Shown here piece by piece: positions 11,474 to 23,313 of a stretch of DNA of 64,000 nucleotides. The notes beneath the pieces are model-generated. The model was not told where the DNA came from, ran no database searches, and worked only from the letters and a program-made list of their open reading frames with translations. The stretch lies in the NCBI RefSeq assembly GCF_020379485.1, contig NC_063450.1, forward strand, positions 32,340,137-32,404,136, read 5' to 3'. Within the stretch, counting starts at the first letter, position 1. The number at the start of each line of letters is the position of its first letter. The DNA is from Brassica napus (lineage: Eukaryota > Streptophyta > Magnoliopsida > Brassicales > Brassicaceae). The translations under genes were made by a program, and so were the position numbers.

Positions 11474-13080
11474 AGCGGTGGAGGAATCACGACGTGACAC
11501 TGAGGGCAGAATCGACAGAGATGAAGCCGGTATGGAGCAGAGCACGGCGGCGGTGAGGAGCTAAAGATGGTCTCCAATCTCGAGATGCAGAGCGATTTCA
11601 TGGAAGCTGGGTGCTGAAGTTGCTGTAACTCGGACGGACCATAGAGCGGATGAACAGAGCGATGAGACCAAACCGTTCCAGCACTCGAGCAAGTTAACGC
11701 ATTTTCAGATCATCACAAAGTACTAGAGCGGACATCGTATAGCGGTCTGAGCACATTGATGGGAACCCAGCACATCCTGGAGCGATTATCCACAGTGGGG
11801 AACATGAACCGCTCTACGACTCAGACACGACCACATCGAGGACAAGAAATCAAGCGCCATTTGCAGCGGGAAGGTAGAACCGATGTATCTCACACGACCT
11901 TGACAGCGGGAATACTAAGCCGCTCCATAATTTCTATTTGGTTGCTTTTCATTTGTTTTATGGGCTTTTTATATTTGTTAACGGGCCCACTCGTTTTTAG
12001 AAGTTCTATAAATACATTTTAGACTTAAAAGTTGGACTAATCTCATTATCTCTCAAGACTTTGTCTAAATCTGGTAAAAGCTTGAACCTTTTCATCATTT
12101 TAAAAAGTAATTCATCTTATACTTGTGTTTCTTTTTCTCATTAACATGATTAGCCTTGATCCTTACATGGGTTTAAGGTTTCCCATGGAGATTATTGAGT
12201 AGTGACTTAAAAGTTGGACTACTCTCATTATCTCTCAAGACTTTGTCTAAATCTGGTAAAAGCTTGAACCTTTTAATCATTTTAAAAAGTAATTCATCTT
12301 ATACTTGTGTTTCTTATTCTCATTAACATGATTAGCCTTGATCCTTACATGGGTTTAAGGTTTCCCATGGAGATTATTGAGTAGTGACCTTGTGATTCAT
12401 GGGTTAAGTGAATTAGGTAGATATTTATGATGCTTCTTTCTTGATTAACATTGTTTGCTAAGTGCTCTTAATGCTAGATTAGACTTGATCACTCATATCT
12501 AGACCTAAAGCTATTTTTTTTCCCGGAAGGTGTTTGTTAAAATGTTTGAATGAACTTAGTGTTGCTCTAGCTTGAATAACCAAAGAGATTTGATGTTAGG
12601 ATTTCTAGATGGTTAGTAGACTTTAACACAATGCATGCTTGAATATGTTAGGCCAACGGGAGTTGATGTTTAATGCATGATTAGCATATGAATTATTGTC
12701 ACATGAGTGGATTAATCTCTTTGAATGAGTTCTAGACCTACAGACTTGTTGATTGTTTTATTTGAATATCCTAGATTGAACCTTGATCACCTTATATCAA
12801 TTATCTTTGCCCATGGATCCATCCTTAGCATTTGATTGAAAGGTTAGTTCTTGAACTTGTTTCTTGATTGAATTTGAGATCACCTTGTTTATATTTCTAG
12901 GATTTTAGCTTGTTACCAATCATCCATCTTCCTATTTTCTTAGATTAGGAAAGTTTGTGTATTCTTAGTGTTATAGATCACTATTTACTTGTGGATTCGA
13001 TCCTTAAGTGATGTATCGATATACCATTCGATTGTGGTAGCGTGCACATTAGGTTAATTGGCATGTGGTAAAACGCTGTA
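11474..13080 (+). mobile_element. Decayed Athila-like LTR fragment
   Basis: GC-rich U3-like sequence to about 11930, then a TATA-like TATAAATA near 12008-12015, then sequence that parallels the LTR at 5581-7259. Shared landmarks include CTAGCTTGAATAACCAA, GTTAGGATT(T/G)CTAGATGG, TTAGTAGACT and GAGTGGATTAATCT in the same order. Neither end nor a target duplication could be fixed. The strand follows the resemblance to the first LTR. The small frame at 11756-12022 is not credible as a gene. Confidence 0.6.
12022..12385 (+). repeat. 182-bp tandem duplication in the LTR fragment
   Basis: Two head-to-tail copies (12022-12203 and 12204-12385), each starting GACTTAAAAGTTGGACTA and ending GAGTAGT. 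They differ at only a few positions. The repeat begins just downstream of the TATA-like box, so it doubles the likely leader of the LTR transcript. Confidence 0.9.
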
Positions 13081-13619
13081 ATCAGCGTGAAAATAAAACT
13101 AGTAAATAAAATTATAGCTAATCTAGAAATAAATTAATAAATAAAGGTTAAACTAATTTTTTTCACATTAATCATCTATATATTAAAAGAGAAGCATTGT
13201 AATTTAATGCTTTCACACTACATTTGACACGTGGCGGCCTCACATTACTCTGAAAATACGGAAGCTGACGTGTCGCCTTAATAGAGCTTCTATTTTGCTT
13301 ACAATTAAACACAACCACGTTTTATCATTTAGCTCATGCCGATGGACATGATGAGAAGCTCGTTTTGCTCATATCAATTCATAGATCTGATTGCTGAAAA
13401 TTGAACTAATTTATTAAGATTTTATAAATTCATTATTGTAAAGGAGACATCTCAATCTCGACAAAAGGTACAAGAAAGAGAAGAGAAAGTGAGTCTTAAA
13501 AAGGGCCGAAAAAATCAGCAACAGATATGAAGAGCTCAAAACAAGAGTGCTTTATCCAAAATAAAACAGAGGCCATTACCATTCAAGAGAGTCGCTACTT
13601 TGAAAGGCTTTGACGAGTT

Positions 13620-13800
13620 CAGTCTGGTGCAACGGCTGTAGATGCTTCTCCTTGGATTAATTGGTTCAAGCACGACTGACCAGCATGTGCTATATAAGAC
13701 TGATACCGTTGGTCACGAGTAATGCCGAAATAGATCGCATTAACGCAACGGTTCCCTTCACTATGGAAAGCAATGCTCCAAGGTTTAAAGCTTTGAAGTT
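13620..13800 (-). pseudogene. Possible RNase H-like fragment inside the Helitron
   Basis: A minus-strand frame of about 55 codons reads like the C-terminal tail of plant RNase H-like/LINE proteins, with GNRC, TRDQRYQSYI and LNQLI segments. It ends at a stop and has no start of its own. This resemblance is from memory and weak. If right, it is a captured fragment with no function. Confidence 0.3.
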
Positions 13801-14419
13801 GTCTTTGAATGGAGGAGAGTAGAGCTTCAAACTGAGGAAAAGCTTATATCGGCAGAATCGCTTCACGTGAAATATGTCAAGGCGATTCAAAGACCCCTTT
13901 CTGTATATGGAGTGTTGCGAAGCACTTAACTGCCCAGAGAAAAAACTTAGAAGGTCGGCTAATTAGTAACTAGAGGCAGCTAATAAATAAAGTTCTCGAA
14001 AACTATGTGGGATGAGATTTCGTTGATGTTATAGCTTATGATCCTATGTGAAATATTTTGTCAGCTAAGAAATCAAGTTCTCGATACAGGGCACAACTTT
14101 TGTTTCAGTCATAGCTTAGGATCCTACGTGCAAGATTTTGTCAGTTAAGAAATCAAGTTTTCGACACAGAGCACAACTTTTGTTTCAGTCATAGCTTATT
14201 ATCCTACGTGCAACATTATGTTGATGTTATACATTTTGGAGTTCATTATGTGAGGCTGATTATTTATGCATGCAAGATTTTGTATTTAAGAGACTGAAAA
14301 GGATCAATTGTCGTAAACAAAATTTATATTATCATGGTTAAGACTATTAAACCGAAATACAAAATTGGTGGTTGTAATACCAATGGGAACCGCTGCGTGA
14401 GTGTTTCACTACAAGAAAA

Positions 14420-14770
14420 CACGCCGATTGCAAGGGAAATTTGCGAGCGAAAATTTTTCTTGCAAATTTGCGACAGGTTTGCAACGGAATTACAAGAAAA
14501 ATTATTATCCTCGCAAATCTCTCGCAAATTTACGAGGAAAATTATTATCCTCGCAAATCTCTCGCAAATTTGCGAGGAAAATTTTTCCTCGCAAATTTGC
14601 GAGAGATTTGCGATGGAAGTTACAGCGTCCTCGCAAATCCGTCGCAAATTTGCAATGAAACATTTCTCTCGCAAATTTGCAAGGGATTTGTAAGAATTTT
14701 GTATGTCTATCTTGTTTCCTCACAGCTCCCTTGCAAATTTGCAATAGATTTGCAAAGAACTTGCATGGTA
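14420..14770. repeat. Left subterminal palindromic repeat array of the CACTA element
   Basis: About a dozen units related to GCAAATTTGCGAG, in both orientations and often paired into perfect or near-perfect hairpins (for example around 14510-14610). In En/Spm elements such subterminal motifs are transposase-binding sites; that role is inferred here from position and arrangement. Confidence 0.85.
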
Positions 14771-16039
14771 TCTACATTTTATCATTTTTCTCCAAAAATC
14801 AAATAAAGTTAGTAAAAAATTATTAATTAAAATATTTTGTGTTTAACAAGTACATCGATGAATATTTTTGGAAATTTAATCAATATCAGTCAACTAAATA
14901 TTTACAGGATAAATATTTTCTGACACTTAAAATTAATATTACAAAGTACTAAACATCAAAACTCTATAATTTATACAATAAATACACGTCAAATAAGTTT
15001 CCAAAAAAAAATTGAAACAAAATTTCACGTCAATTATTTTTTCAAACAACAAATACAAAATACATATTAGTCCACCAAAAATATACCAATACCCCAAACG
15101 AAACCCTAAAGTCATTGACTTATGAATTTGCAAGGAATTTGCGAGGGATCCCTCGCAATTCCATTGCAAATCTCAAATTTGCGATGAATTTGCAAGGGAA
15201 TCCTCGCAATTCCCTTGCAAATTCATTTTTTCCCCAATTACTCAAAATTTATATAATATCTCAAACTATATTACAAGTAATTAAGACCAAACCCTTATAA
15301 CTTATATAACTCATATACGTAAACTAAAATTTTGGAAAATGTTAAACATATTTGCACGTTAATTATTTGTTTTGAACTGAATCAATAAATACATATAGTT
15401 TACCGAAAACGTAACAAAACCCCAAACGAAGCCCTAAAATACAATATTTATGAATTTGCAATGGATCTGCAATGTGAGGGATCCATTGCATTTCCCTTGC
15501 AAAATCATTTTCCCAACTAAAATGAAAATTCCAAAACTAGTCACGACTAGACACATTTTTTTGTGTGACTATTAAATCCCTAAACCCTAAATTAAATTTT
15601 AACCCTAAACATATATAAAAATTGTAAAACTCTAATCTTTTGAAATTTAAATTTTAAATTTTAAATTTAAAGTCAAAATTAATATTTCCCAAATTTAATT
15701 TCAAATCTTGAAATCAAAAGTGCAAACACCATAATCCAAACTTCATCTCTAAATCTTAAACTCCAAATTGCACTCCAAATCTTATATCATAAACACTAAA
15801 GTATAAATTAAATAGAAAAATTTGCAAACTTATTATATAAAGTTAGTAGGATATAATTCTTACAAACATAAATTATAGTTTAACTTTATAACTTTAATCT
15901 ACTTTTAATTAATAAACTAGTTATAAAGCCAAAATATAATCAAACGCATCCACTAAATTATCTACCATTAACTAAAATGTTTAAAAAATTTTAAAAGTAA
16001 AACTCTCATTGGTCAATGCATAGATGCAATCTATGACCA

Positions 16040-16492
16040 TTGATTAAACTTGAATCAATGGTTCAGATGCTGTTTCGTTTCAATCTCCGCCTCTTCTCCT
16101 CATTGGTGGAATATCTAAATGCTTTTTTTTTAATCTTCTTCTCTCCTCCTTTCACGTCCCGGAGTCTCCTCCTTAACACTTCTTCTTGCTTAACTCTTCC
16201 TCATCTGCAATTCTTCATCTTTATTTCCTTAACATCTCATAATCTAGTCTACAATTTCTTCTTATCTCTCATCCTTCACGAGCCTTTAACCGTTCATCTT
16301 CTTTTCCACGCCTCCCTTCCTCATATGCGAATCCAGATCTCCTCCTTTGATGTACTGCCAAATTCGCGAACGCCTCCCAAATCTGAAGCTCTCTCTTCTT
16401 CACCGGATTCTCCCGCCTTTCCTCACTCACCGCCTCTGACCAGGTCCCTGAAATCTGCAGTTTTCGCCGTCGTTCGTGACTCTTGCCGGTGA
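16040..16492 (+). other. Pyrimidine-rich open frame inside the CACTA element (probably not a gene)
   Basis: A 150-codon frame, rich in Leu, Ser, Phe and Pro, from a CT-rich stretch. No domain recognised. Its less AT-rich composition differs from the surrounding element, so it may be a captured piece of host gene (5' leader or promoter) or chance. Listed only because it is the longest frame in the transposon interior. Confidence 0.25.
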
Positions 16493-16839
16493 TGAAGAAG
16501 AAGCAAGGATAGAGACATGGGAAGGACATCGGCCGGCGTCTTTTTTTTTATTAGTTTTTTTTTTACTTTTTCTTTTTGAAAAAAAAATTAGGTTAAGTTG
16601 TAAACAGGTGTGAGGTGCCAACAAAAAAAGAAATAAAAAAAAAAGTTGTAAACCGGTTTAATATATAGGACTATGTATTTGTAAATTTATATTATTCATG
16701 ATATATTCTCATATGTACACATATTCACATATATATACAATTAATATATTTTTGGTAAGAGTGAAATTATTTGTTAGTTATATAGATGCTATATATTTAT
16801 TTTATTTTTCAATTTCATAATTTTTTTTTAAATATTTTT

Positions 16840-17115
16840 CGAGAAATTGCGAGGGAACTGTGTTTCTTAAATCTATTGCAAATTTGCGAGAAATCATTTT
16901 CCATTGCAAATTTGCGAGGAAACATTTTCCGTTGCAAATTTGCGATGAAACATTTTCCGTCGCAAATTTGCGAGGAACCTTTTTCCCTCGCTAATTTGCA
17001 AGATAATTGCGAGCGTTTTTAATTTGCGAGCATGGATTTGCGAGAAATATGTTTTCCTCGCAATTTCCTTGCAAATCGCAATTTGCAAGAGAATTGCGAC
17101 GGTTTTTTCCCTTGC
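16840..17115. repeat. Right subterminal palindromic repeat array of the CACTA element
   Basis: Units of GCAAATTTGCGA(G/T) and inverse copies spaced about 25-30 bp, mirroring the left array. They stop a few bases before the terminal inverted repeat. Confidence 0.85.
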
Positions 17116-17978
17116 AACAGACATGTTTTCTTGTAGTGTTTGGACGATATTTTGCTATATTGAGTGATTGGCAAGGTTATTAACGATAGGGGATTTGCAT
17201 ATATTTCACATTTGCGGTTTATGGCATATATGTCGAAGTGTGATGAGCAAGGTACAAATATACGATATTTAATTTATATTTTTCGGAGATACGACTTGAC
17301 TTGAATTAGGTTTATTAGATCTATGTAAGACTCACTTCTCCCATTCTTTTTAGTCATAACCTAAACGAGAAACCTGAGGAAACTTAACTCATTGTTCTAT
17401 AATGGTTGCGATAACTGATGTGTCTGATTTGAAACCATCCAAGTCTATGTGGATGATTAGGGTGAAGATTATACGTTTGTGGAAGCAGTATTCTGTTGCT
17501 TGTGGCATAACGAAATATTTATCACAAGTGAGGATTCTAATTCAGACATAATATATAATATTTTTATTTTTAAATCTTCATTTCACCATTAACCAAATTA
17601 GAATGAAATGATTTGTCTTTATAATTTTTCGCTTGTTTTCTTTAACAATTATCTAGATTTGAGTTTATTACGAATTCGTTTAGAAATTATAATATGAAAC
17701 GATTGGTTGACATTAAGATTGTCTAAAATTCATATAACATGAAACCAAACAAATACTAATAGTCTTTCGTTTATCACCAAAAAATCAAAGACCTCAACCA
17801 TTTTAACCAAACAAAAAATAAATATTGATTTAGAATGTAGTTATATAATAGGATATTATAACCCGAAAACAACCCAAAACCGAACTGATATCCAAAGTAA
17901 ACCTAACTAATGTTTTAATATTTTAAAAATAACAAAATTAATAATCTCATTTCGCGCAAAGCTCAGGATACTACCTAG

Positions 17979-18529
17979 TTGATATTACAAGGTACTCTCT
18001 TCACTATCTAACAATAGTAATGTTTTAATAGACTAAGAATCAGAAAATATTATGTCACATCAGGTGATCCCATCTGGCCAGATTCTTTTCTTCTAAATAA
18101 TTTTTCTTGCCGAAGTAGTGTAGCCTAGTGATCAAATTTTAAATGTTTTTATGACAGGTTTGGAATTAGATTTCCAGAAAATGCAATTTTTTAAATATTA
18201 GAGGATGCAGAACATATCAAAAGTTTTAGAGTGTTATAGGTATAACCGTTTGTGATGTTCGTGTGCTATGAAGAAATCATGTTCATCAAAAATGTTGTAC
18301 ATGCAAAACCGTCCGTAGATCTGAATGCTACAGACGAAATTGTTGTCCGTCAAATTCTTCAATATCACATATTTACAAGTAGTTGATCATCATAAATTAT
18401 AAAAATTAAAAAAATATAATGCTGTAATTGACTATTTGACCATTATTAAAAAGACATTTATCCTTCTTTACTTTTCAGTGGATTAAATTGTTATTCGTTA
18501 TGGTAAAGATCATTTTCTGAAGTATACTA
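17979..18529. other. Intergenic, nothing recognised
   Basis: AT-rich sequence between the Helitron 3' end and the next Helitron-like 5' end. No frame, RNA gene or repeat with clear ends was found. Confidence 0.5.
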
Positions 18530-18620
18530 TCCTATTATATAAAAGGGACTAAATTCAAGGCTTTTGGGACTATCCACCTCAGCCAAAATATTCTCATCCA
18601 AAAAGAATTAGAAATAAATG
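18530..18620 (+). mobile_element. Helitron-like 5' terminus without a paired 3' end
   Basis: TCCTATTATATAAAAGGGAC preceded by A is the usual form of a Brassicaceae Helitron 5' end, followed by a CCACCTCAGCC segment. No hairpin plus CTAG|T end was found before the polygalacturonase gene. The element is either truncated or ends farther away; see the finding on unpaired ends. Confidence 0.45.
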
Positions 18621-19685
18621 TCATTTAGAAGATAATTAACTAATAAGATAATTAACTAATATACGACTTTTGATATTTCTAGAAATGTCAAATTTGCAAC
18701 TGCTAATTTATTAATAGAATCATATATCTATATTGAATTATGTTCTATTTTTAATTGTTAGACTTCAAGGGTAAATAAATTATTAATTTATAATATATAT
18801 AGTTTATAACTTTATATTGTAGTTATAAATAAAGAAAAAATAAACGGGAAGGGTGAAGAAGCTCCTGTAAAATTATGTAATTAAAATGGTAAAATGGTGA
18901 GTATGATGAGGTGAATCTAAGAAAAATTGTTGTACAAATTATGGTGCTTTATTTGTCCATTATAATGATTTAAAATAAAATATATATTCACATAAATAAG
19001 TCAACATTTGTTTTTTTTTGTAAGATGTTAAGATTATCATTTTCTGAAAGGTTACACTGTTGTTTTTAAACAACTTATTACATCAAAGAAACAAAAACAA
19101 CCAACAACAATTCAAAGTAAAAAAAACCTTAAGGAGGTCTTATACAAGAAAGATAAAAAAAAAGTAGAGAAGAAGAGAAAGAAGAACTTGTGTTTTCTAA
19201 TGAAGAATAAATCTTTGCTTTTATTACTAAAAATCAAAAAGATAATTTTTAATATTATCTTTCATAAAATTTACTAGAAAGTAAAGTCAGTATAAGAATG
19301 AAATGGGCTATCAAATAATTTCAATTTTATCTTTTACCTTAAATAATAATCTATATATTAAAGTGTAAAAATTATTAAAATATAAATATGTATATTTTCC
19401 ATGTCAATCTCCATTAAGTTACATATAAGTGATGATTGTAAAAATATCATTAGGTTAATGTATTCTGATTGTACTATACATCCAATCTAATTCTACTTTT
19501 GAATGTTTCTATGCATTTTGTTTTCTGTTTATGTATTTTTATCTCGCTTGCAACTTATATTCTTGATTATTTTATGAAATATATTTCTTAAATTTTTGAA
19601 AAGATTTACTTCTAAGTCTAATCATCTAATTGGATTTAGTACATCCCCTATATGCGATTTTCAGAATTACATCTATGATTTGTAA

Positions 19686-19694
19686 GTATATAAA
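19686..19694 (+). promoter_or_regulatory. Candidate TATA box of the polygalacturonase gene
   Basis: TATATAAAT about 80 bp before the proposed ATG at 19772, followed by ACA-rich leader sequence. The spacing suits a short plant 5' leader. The AT-rich context makes chance matches easy. Confidence 0.4.
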
Positions 19695-19771
19695 TATGTC
19701 ATAAACAACACACACATAGACACAATAACTTACAATCAATCATCTGATATCAACATCTTTTTCTTTTGTCA

Positions 19772-19814
19772 ATGAAATCATCGTATCATCCTCACATAAT
19801 GGTACATACGATGT

Positions 19815-19869
<55 letters not shown>

Positions 19870-22545
19870 TCTCTTTTACTTAATATTTTTATTTCCATCT
19901 GACCTTGTTTTTGGATGTTCTAGGAAATTATAGTACGTGTTGTGTTTGTGTTGACGTTAGTCAATTTTGGATTTTTAAATGGCCAAGTCTATGATGTCCT
20001 TAAATTTGGTGCTAAGGGAGATGGTACTACCGATGATTCAGAGGTATAATATTGCAAAACATTATCTCGATTTTTCCATTATAGTATATTCAATTTTTTT
20101 TCATAAAAAAAATTATAACACAACTCTTCATTTTGAGCTGTATGAAGAGAAGCTTTAAGCCTATAAAGTTTAGAATCATGTTTATTTTACAAAACAAAAT
20201 GATGAAACTGAAATTATGATATAATTTTCTTGCAGTACAAACATTTTGGAATCTATAGTTTTATTTGTATATAACTTATCATATAATTAAAACGAATTTT
20301 TTATTAATAATATTAAATTTATATGTTATATTAGATAATTGATTATGAACTAATATAATAAAATTTTCAAAAATAAAAACATTCTTTAAAAAATAATAAT
20401 TTATATATATATATATATATATTGTGTTGTTATCCAGAATAATATTTTAATTATAAAGTTAAAAATTAAGATATAAAACAATTTGTAATTAAAAGCCAAA
20501 CAAAATAATTTCGAATCGCGATTCTATTCATTAAATGAATGCGCTAAAGGATTGGCCATGATTCCCCAGCATGATTGGCGCCATGTTTTTGTATAAAGGT
20601 TTTCTTGTATAAAAACTTTTTGTAGTCAAACCAAAAAAATATAATAACCAAGCCATATATTTACTATTTATTTTCTATTGTTACTTGTTCCTACAAGTAG
20701 ATCATAATTATTTTACAAATATTTAGTTATTTATCCACTAATTCGTATAAATTTGTTTTTCTTTTTTTCTGGAAAAAAGGCGTTTGTAGAAGCATGGAAA
20801 GCTATGTGCAGTAGTGGTGGGAGTAATAAAACCCTCCTTGTTCCTTCAGATAATACCTTTTTACTACAACCTCTAGTGTTTCAAGGTCCTTGTAACTCTC
20901 CATCTGTACAAGTTCAGGTAACACTGAAAGACTTATAATTTTTAGATACATTTGAAAACTTATTTATTGAAAAAATTATGAGTTCATTTGGAATGTATTT
21001 GTGATCAACTTTACAGTTGGAAGGAAAGATTGTCGCCCCTCTTAACAAAGCAGTATGGTCAGACTTTAAGTCATACGAGTGGGTCAGTTTTAATAAAATC
21101 ATCGGTCTAACGGTCCTTGGTTCAGGAACAATCAATGGACGTGGTTCATCTTTCTGGGAGGTGAAATATTTTTTATATATTAAAAGAAACGAAATTTGTT
21201 TAGCTGTATTTATAATCAGAAAATGTGGGTCTAATGTTTTTTTTTCTCATATTCATTCAATCTAGGCCAATATGCCAGCTTCTAAACGCCCTACTGTGAG
21301 TACATATAGTTGTTCTCTATTATATTGACTTCAAATTCTGCTACTAAGAGCTCATAGCGAAAGGTTCTCTTTTTATTGTAGCAATTGCATTTTCAAGGAT
21401 GCAATAATCTTGAAATAAATGGAATAACCTCATTCGATAGCCCGAGAAACCATATCTCACTCACCGACTGCAGACAAGTGAAAATCACGCAAATAAAACT
21501 TATTGCGCCTGGTGATAGTCCTAACACCGATGGAATTGATATTTCAACATCAACTGATGTAGAAATATATGACACCATCGTTGGAACTGGTACGTAGTTA
21601 GATATCTCTCCTTTTGGAATCACTAAATTTCCAATTTCAAATGGTATAATAGGGTTATTCGTATTTCAATATGTTAAAACATTGCAGGAGATGATTGTGT
21701 AGCTTTAAACAGTGGAAGTATAAATATCAGCATCGCAAGGATGCGATGTGGTCCTGGACATGGAATAAGGTATATCTTTGATTAGTTTTTTTTCCAACTT
21801 GTATGTGATTTTGTTAATGCCATCAAATATATATTAACTTTAAGATTTAATAACAATTTTTTTTTTCTTTACGTTAATGATTATATATAGTGTGGGAAGT
21901 TTAGGAAAAGATGGAGAAGAATCTATAGTTGAGAACGTCCAAGTGACCAACTGCACTTTCAATGACACGAACAATGGAGCGAGAATTAAGACATGGCCGG
22001 TAATAAATCTTTAACTATATTTTCTTATATAAGAATTAAATGAAGTGTTATTATAATGATAAGATTTGTTTTACTTATTTGTATTTAATTTTAATGTTTA
22101 GAATGGAAAAGGATACGCAAGGAATATTGTTTTCATGGATATTATGCTCACTGAAACCAAAAATCCAATTATAATCGATCAACAGTATATAGACAAGGGA
22201 CGTATCGACGTAGAGGTAAATTATTTTCTTTCTTTCAGTAAAGTATAAAACTTCTAAGCAGACTTTAGGTTATTTTTATTTATTATTTTTATTTTTTGTA
22301 TATCTTTTACTTAATAGGAATCATCAGCTGTGGCGATTAGCAACGTGACATTCACGGATTTTCATGGAACGTCCCGACAAGATGAGATTATAAAGATAGA
22401 TTGCAGCGAAGTCACATGTTGCAAAGATATCGTTCTAGATAGAATTAATATTACTACGGTCGACGGAAATAAGCCAATAGTTGAATGCAGTAACGCGTAT
22501 GGAAATTCAACCAATGCTTATGATGGTTGCTTGAAGACTCAGTAA
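19772..22545 (+). CDS. Polygalacturonase (GH28, pectin lyase-like fold), ten exons
   Basis: Exons: 19772-19801, 19924-20043, 20780-20917, 21017-21160, 21266-21295, 21382-21589, 21688-21769, 21891-21999, 22102-22215, 22318-22545. All junctions are GT/AG and in phase, giving 400 residues. The protein hydrolyses alpha-1,4 links in de-esterified pectin in the cell wall. A hydrophobic secretion signal (about residues 11-30) precedes [14 protein letters not shown], the usual start of the mature enzyme. All four GH28 motifs are present: NTDGID at 202-207, GDDC at 224-227, GHGISVGSLG at 247-256 and RIK at 282-284, with catalytic Asp204, 225 and 226 and His248. Length and exon layout suit plant secreted polygalacturonases. 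The tiny first exon is the least certain part. Endo or exo action cannot be decided. A polyadenylation-like AATAAA is at 22651. Confidence 0.87.
19819..19866. repeat. (TA)n microsatellite in intron 1 of the polygalacturonase gene
   Basis: An uninterrupted TA run of about 24 units within the first intron; its length is likely to vary between individuals. Confidence 0.95.
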
Positions 22546-23313
22546 TATATCTTTTTATATCAAATTAGTTTTATTTATAAATTGGGAATAATATATCAGA
22601 TGAATGTAATAGTATATTATCATTTATCAACTATTATGTATTCATGATTGAATAAAATGTTTTATGTGTTAGATCATGTTGGTTTATTCATGATGATGGT
22701 TGATGCGATCAAAACATGTCTGATTTTTGGTGTGTAGAAAATTATAAAACCATATGAATAAAAAGGAAACTTAAATCGAAAGACATATGGAAATAACTCG
22801 CAAACATGACCGCGAGTAATTTTTTTAGAATGAAACATACATTCGTTCTCTGGAGGTTTACTTCCATACGATTGTATAGGTGACTAATGATGGGATTAAA
22901 ATGGTTTTGGTCAACAAAAATTAGTTTTTTTTTTTAAATTTAATTTTTTTAAACAAATTCATAAAATATTTTCTTAATTTTAAATAAAATAAGTAATAAT
23001 TATGACAGTGAAGAAAAAAAATTATAATTAATAATATATTCAAAATTAAAATTAAAAGTCATTATATTTATTTACATATTTATATCAAGATTATCTTTCA
23101 TAAACACTTTTTATTCTTAAATGTTAACATATAGTGGGAAATTATATGCAAAATCAAATGATGACTTTTGCCTTTTGTTGGTATAATAATTTAATTTTTC
23201 ATTTACAAAATAAAACAGACATATCCAAAATAAAATAAATATGGTATCATGGACTTATGATTCCCACCCCGGACTATCAATACACCAAGATAGATTATCT
23301 GATAATATCATGA
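22546..23313. other. 3' flank of the polygalacturonase gene and AT-rich spacer
   Basis: The first ~195 bp are repeated after the pseudogene copy (26789-26985) and mark the right edge of the duplicated segment. The rest is AT-rich with no feature recognised. Confidence 0.6.

Larger units (their letters stand above)
14407..17138. mobile_element. Non-autonomous CACTA (En/Spm-type) transposon
   Basis: Perfect 15-bp terminal inverted repeats: CACTACAAGAAAACA at 14407-14421 and its reverse complement at 17124-17138. The flanks are TTT on both sides (14404-14406 and 17139-17141), the 3-bp duplication typical of CACTA elements. The 2,732-bp body has dense subterminal palindromic repeats based on GCAAATTTGCGAG at 14420-14770 and 16840-17115, plus smaller internal clusters at 15120-15230 and 15450-15505. 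No transposase is present. Short overlapping frames in the subterminal regions are products of the repeat. Confidence 0.93.
13175..17978 (+). mobile_element. Helitron-like element carrying a nested CACTA transposon
   Basis: The 5' end TCTATATATTAAAAGAGAAG begins at 13175 after an A. The 3' end is GCGCAAAGCTC followed about 10 bp later by CTAG|T at 17978, preceded by ACCCGAAAAC/AACCGAACTGA sequence often found near Brassicaceae Helitron 3' ends. The terminal hairpin is degraded. Excluding the nested CACTA element it is about 2.07 kb. No Rep/helicase was found. Assigning both ends to one element is inferred from orientation and the A|TC...CTAG|T context. Confidence 0.65.

Noticed and set aside
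14324..14806. Six overlapping frames of 79-121 codons on both strands
   Set aside because: They are translations of the palindromic GCAAATTTGCGAG subterminal repeats, which lack stops in several frames.
14420..17115. CRISPR-like array of short regular repeats
   Set aside because: Units are palindromic, in both orientations, irregularly spaced and bounded by CACTA ends; the sequence is plant nuclear DNA.
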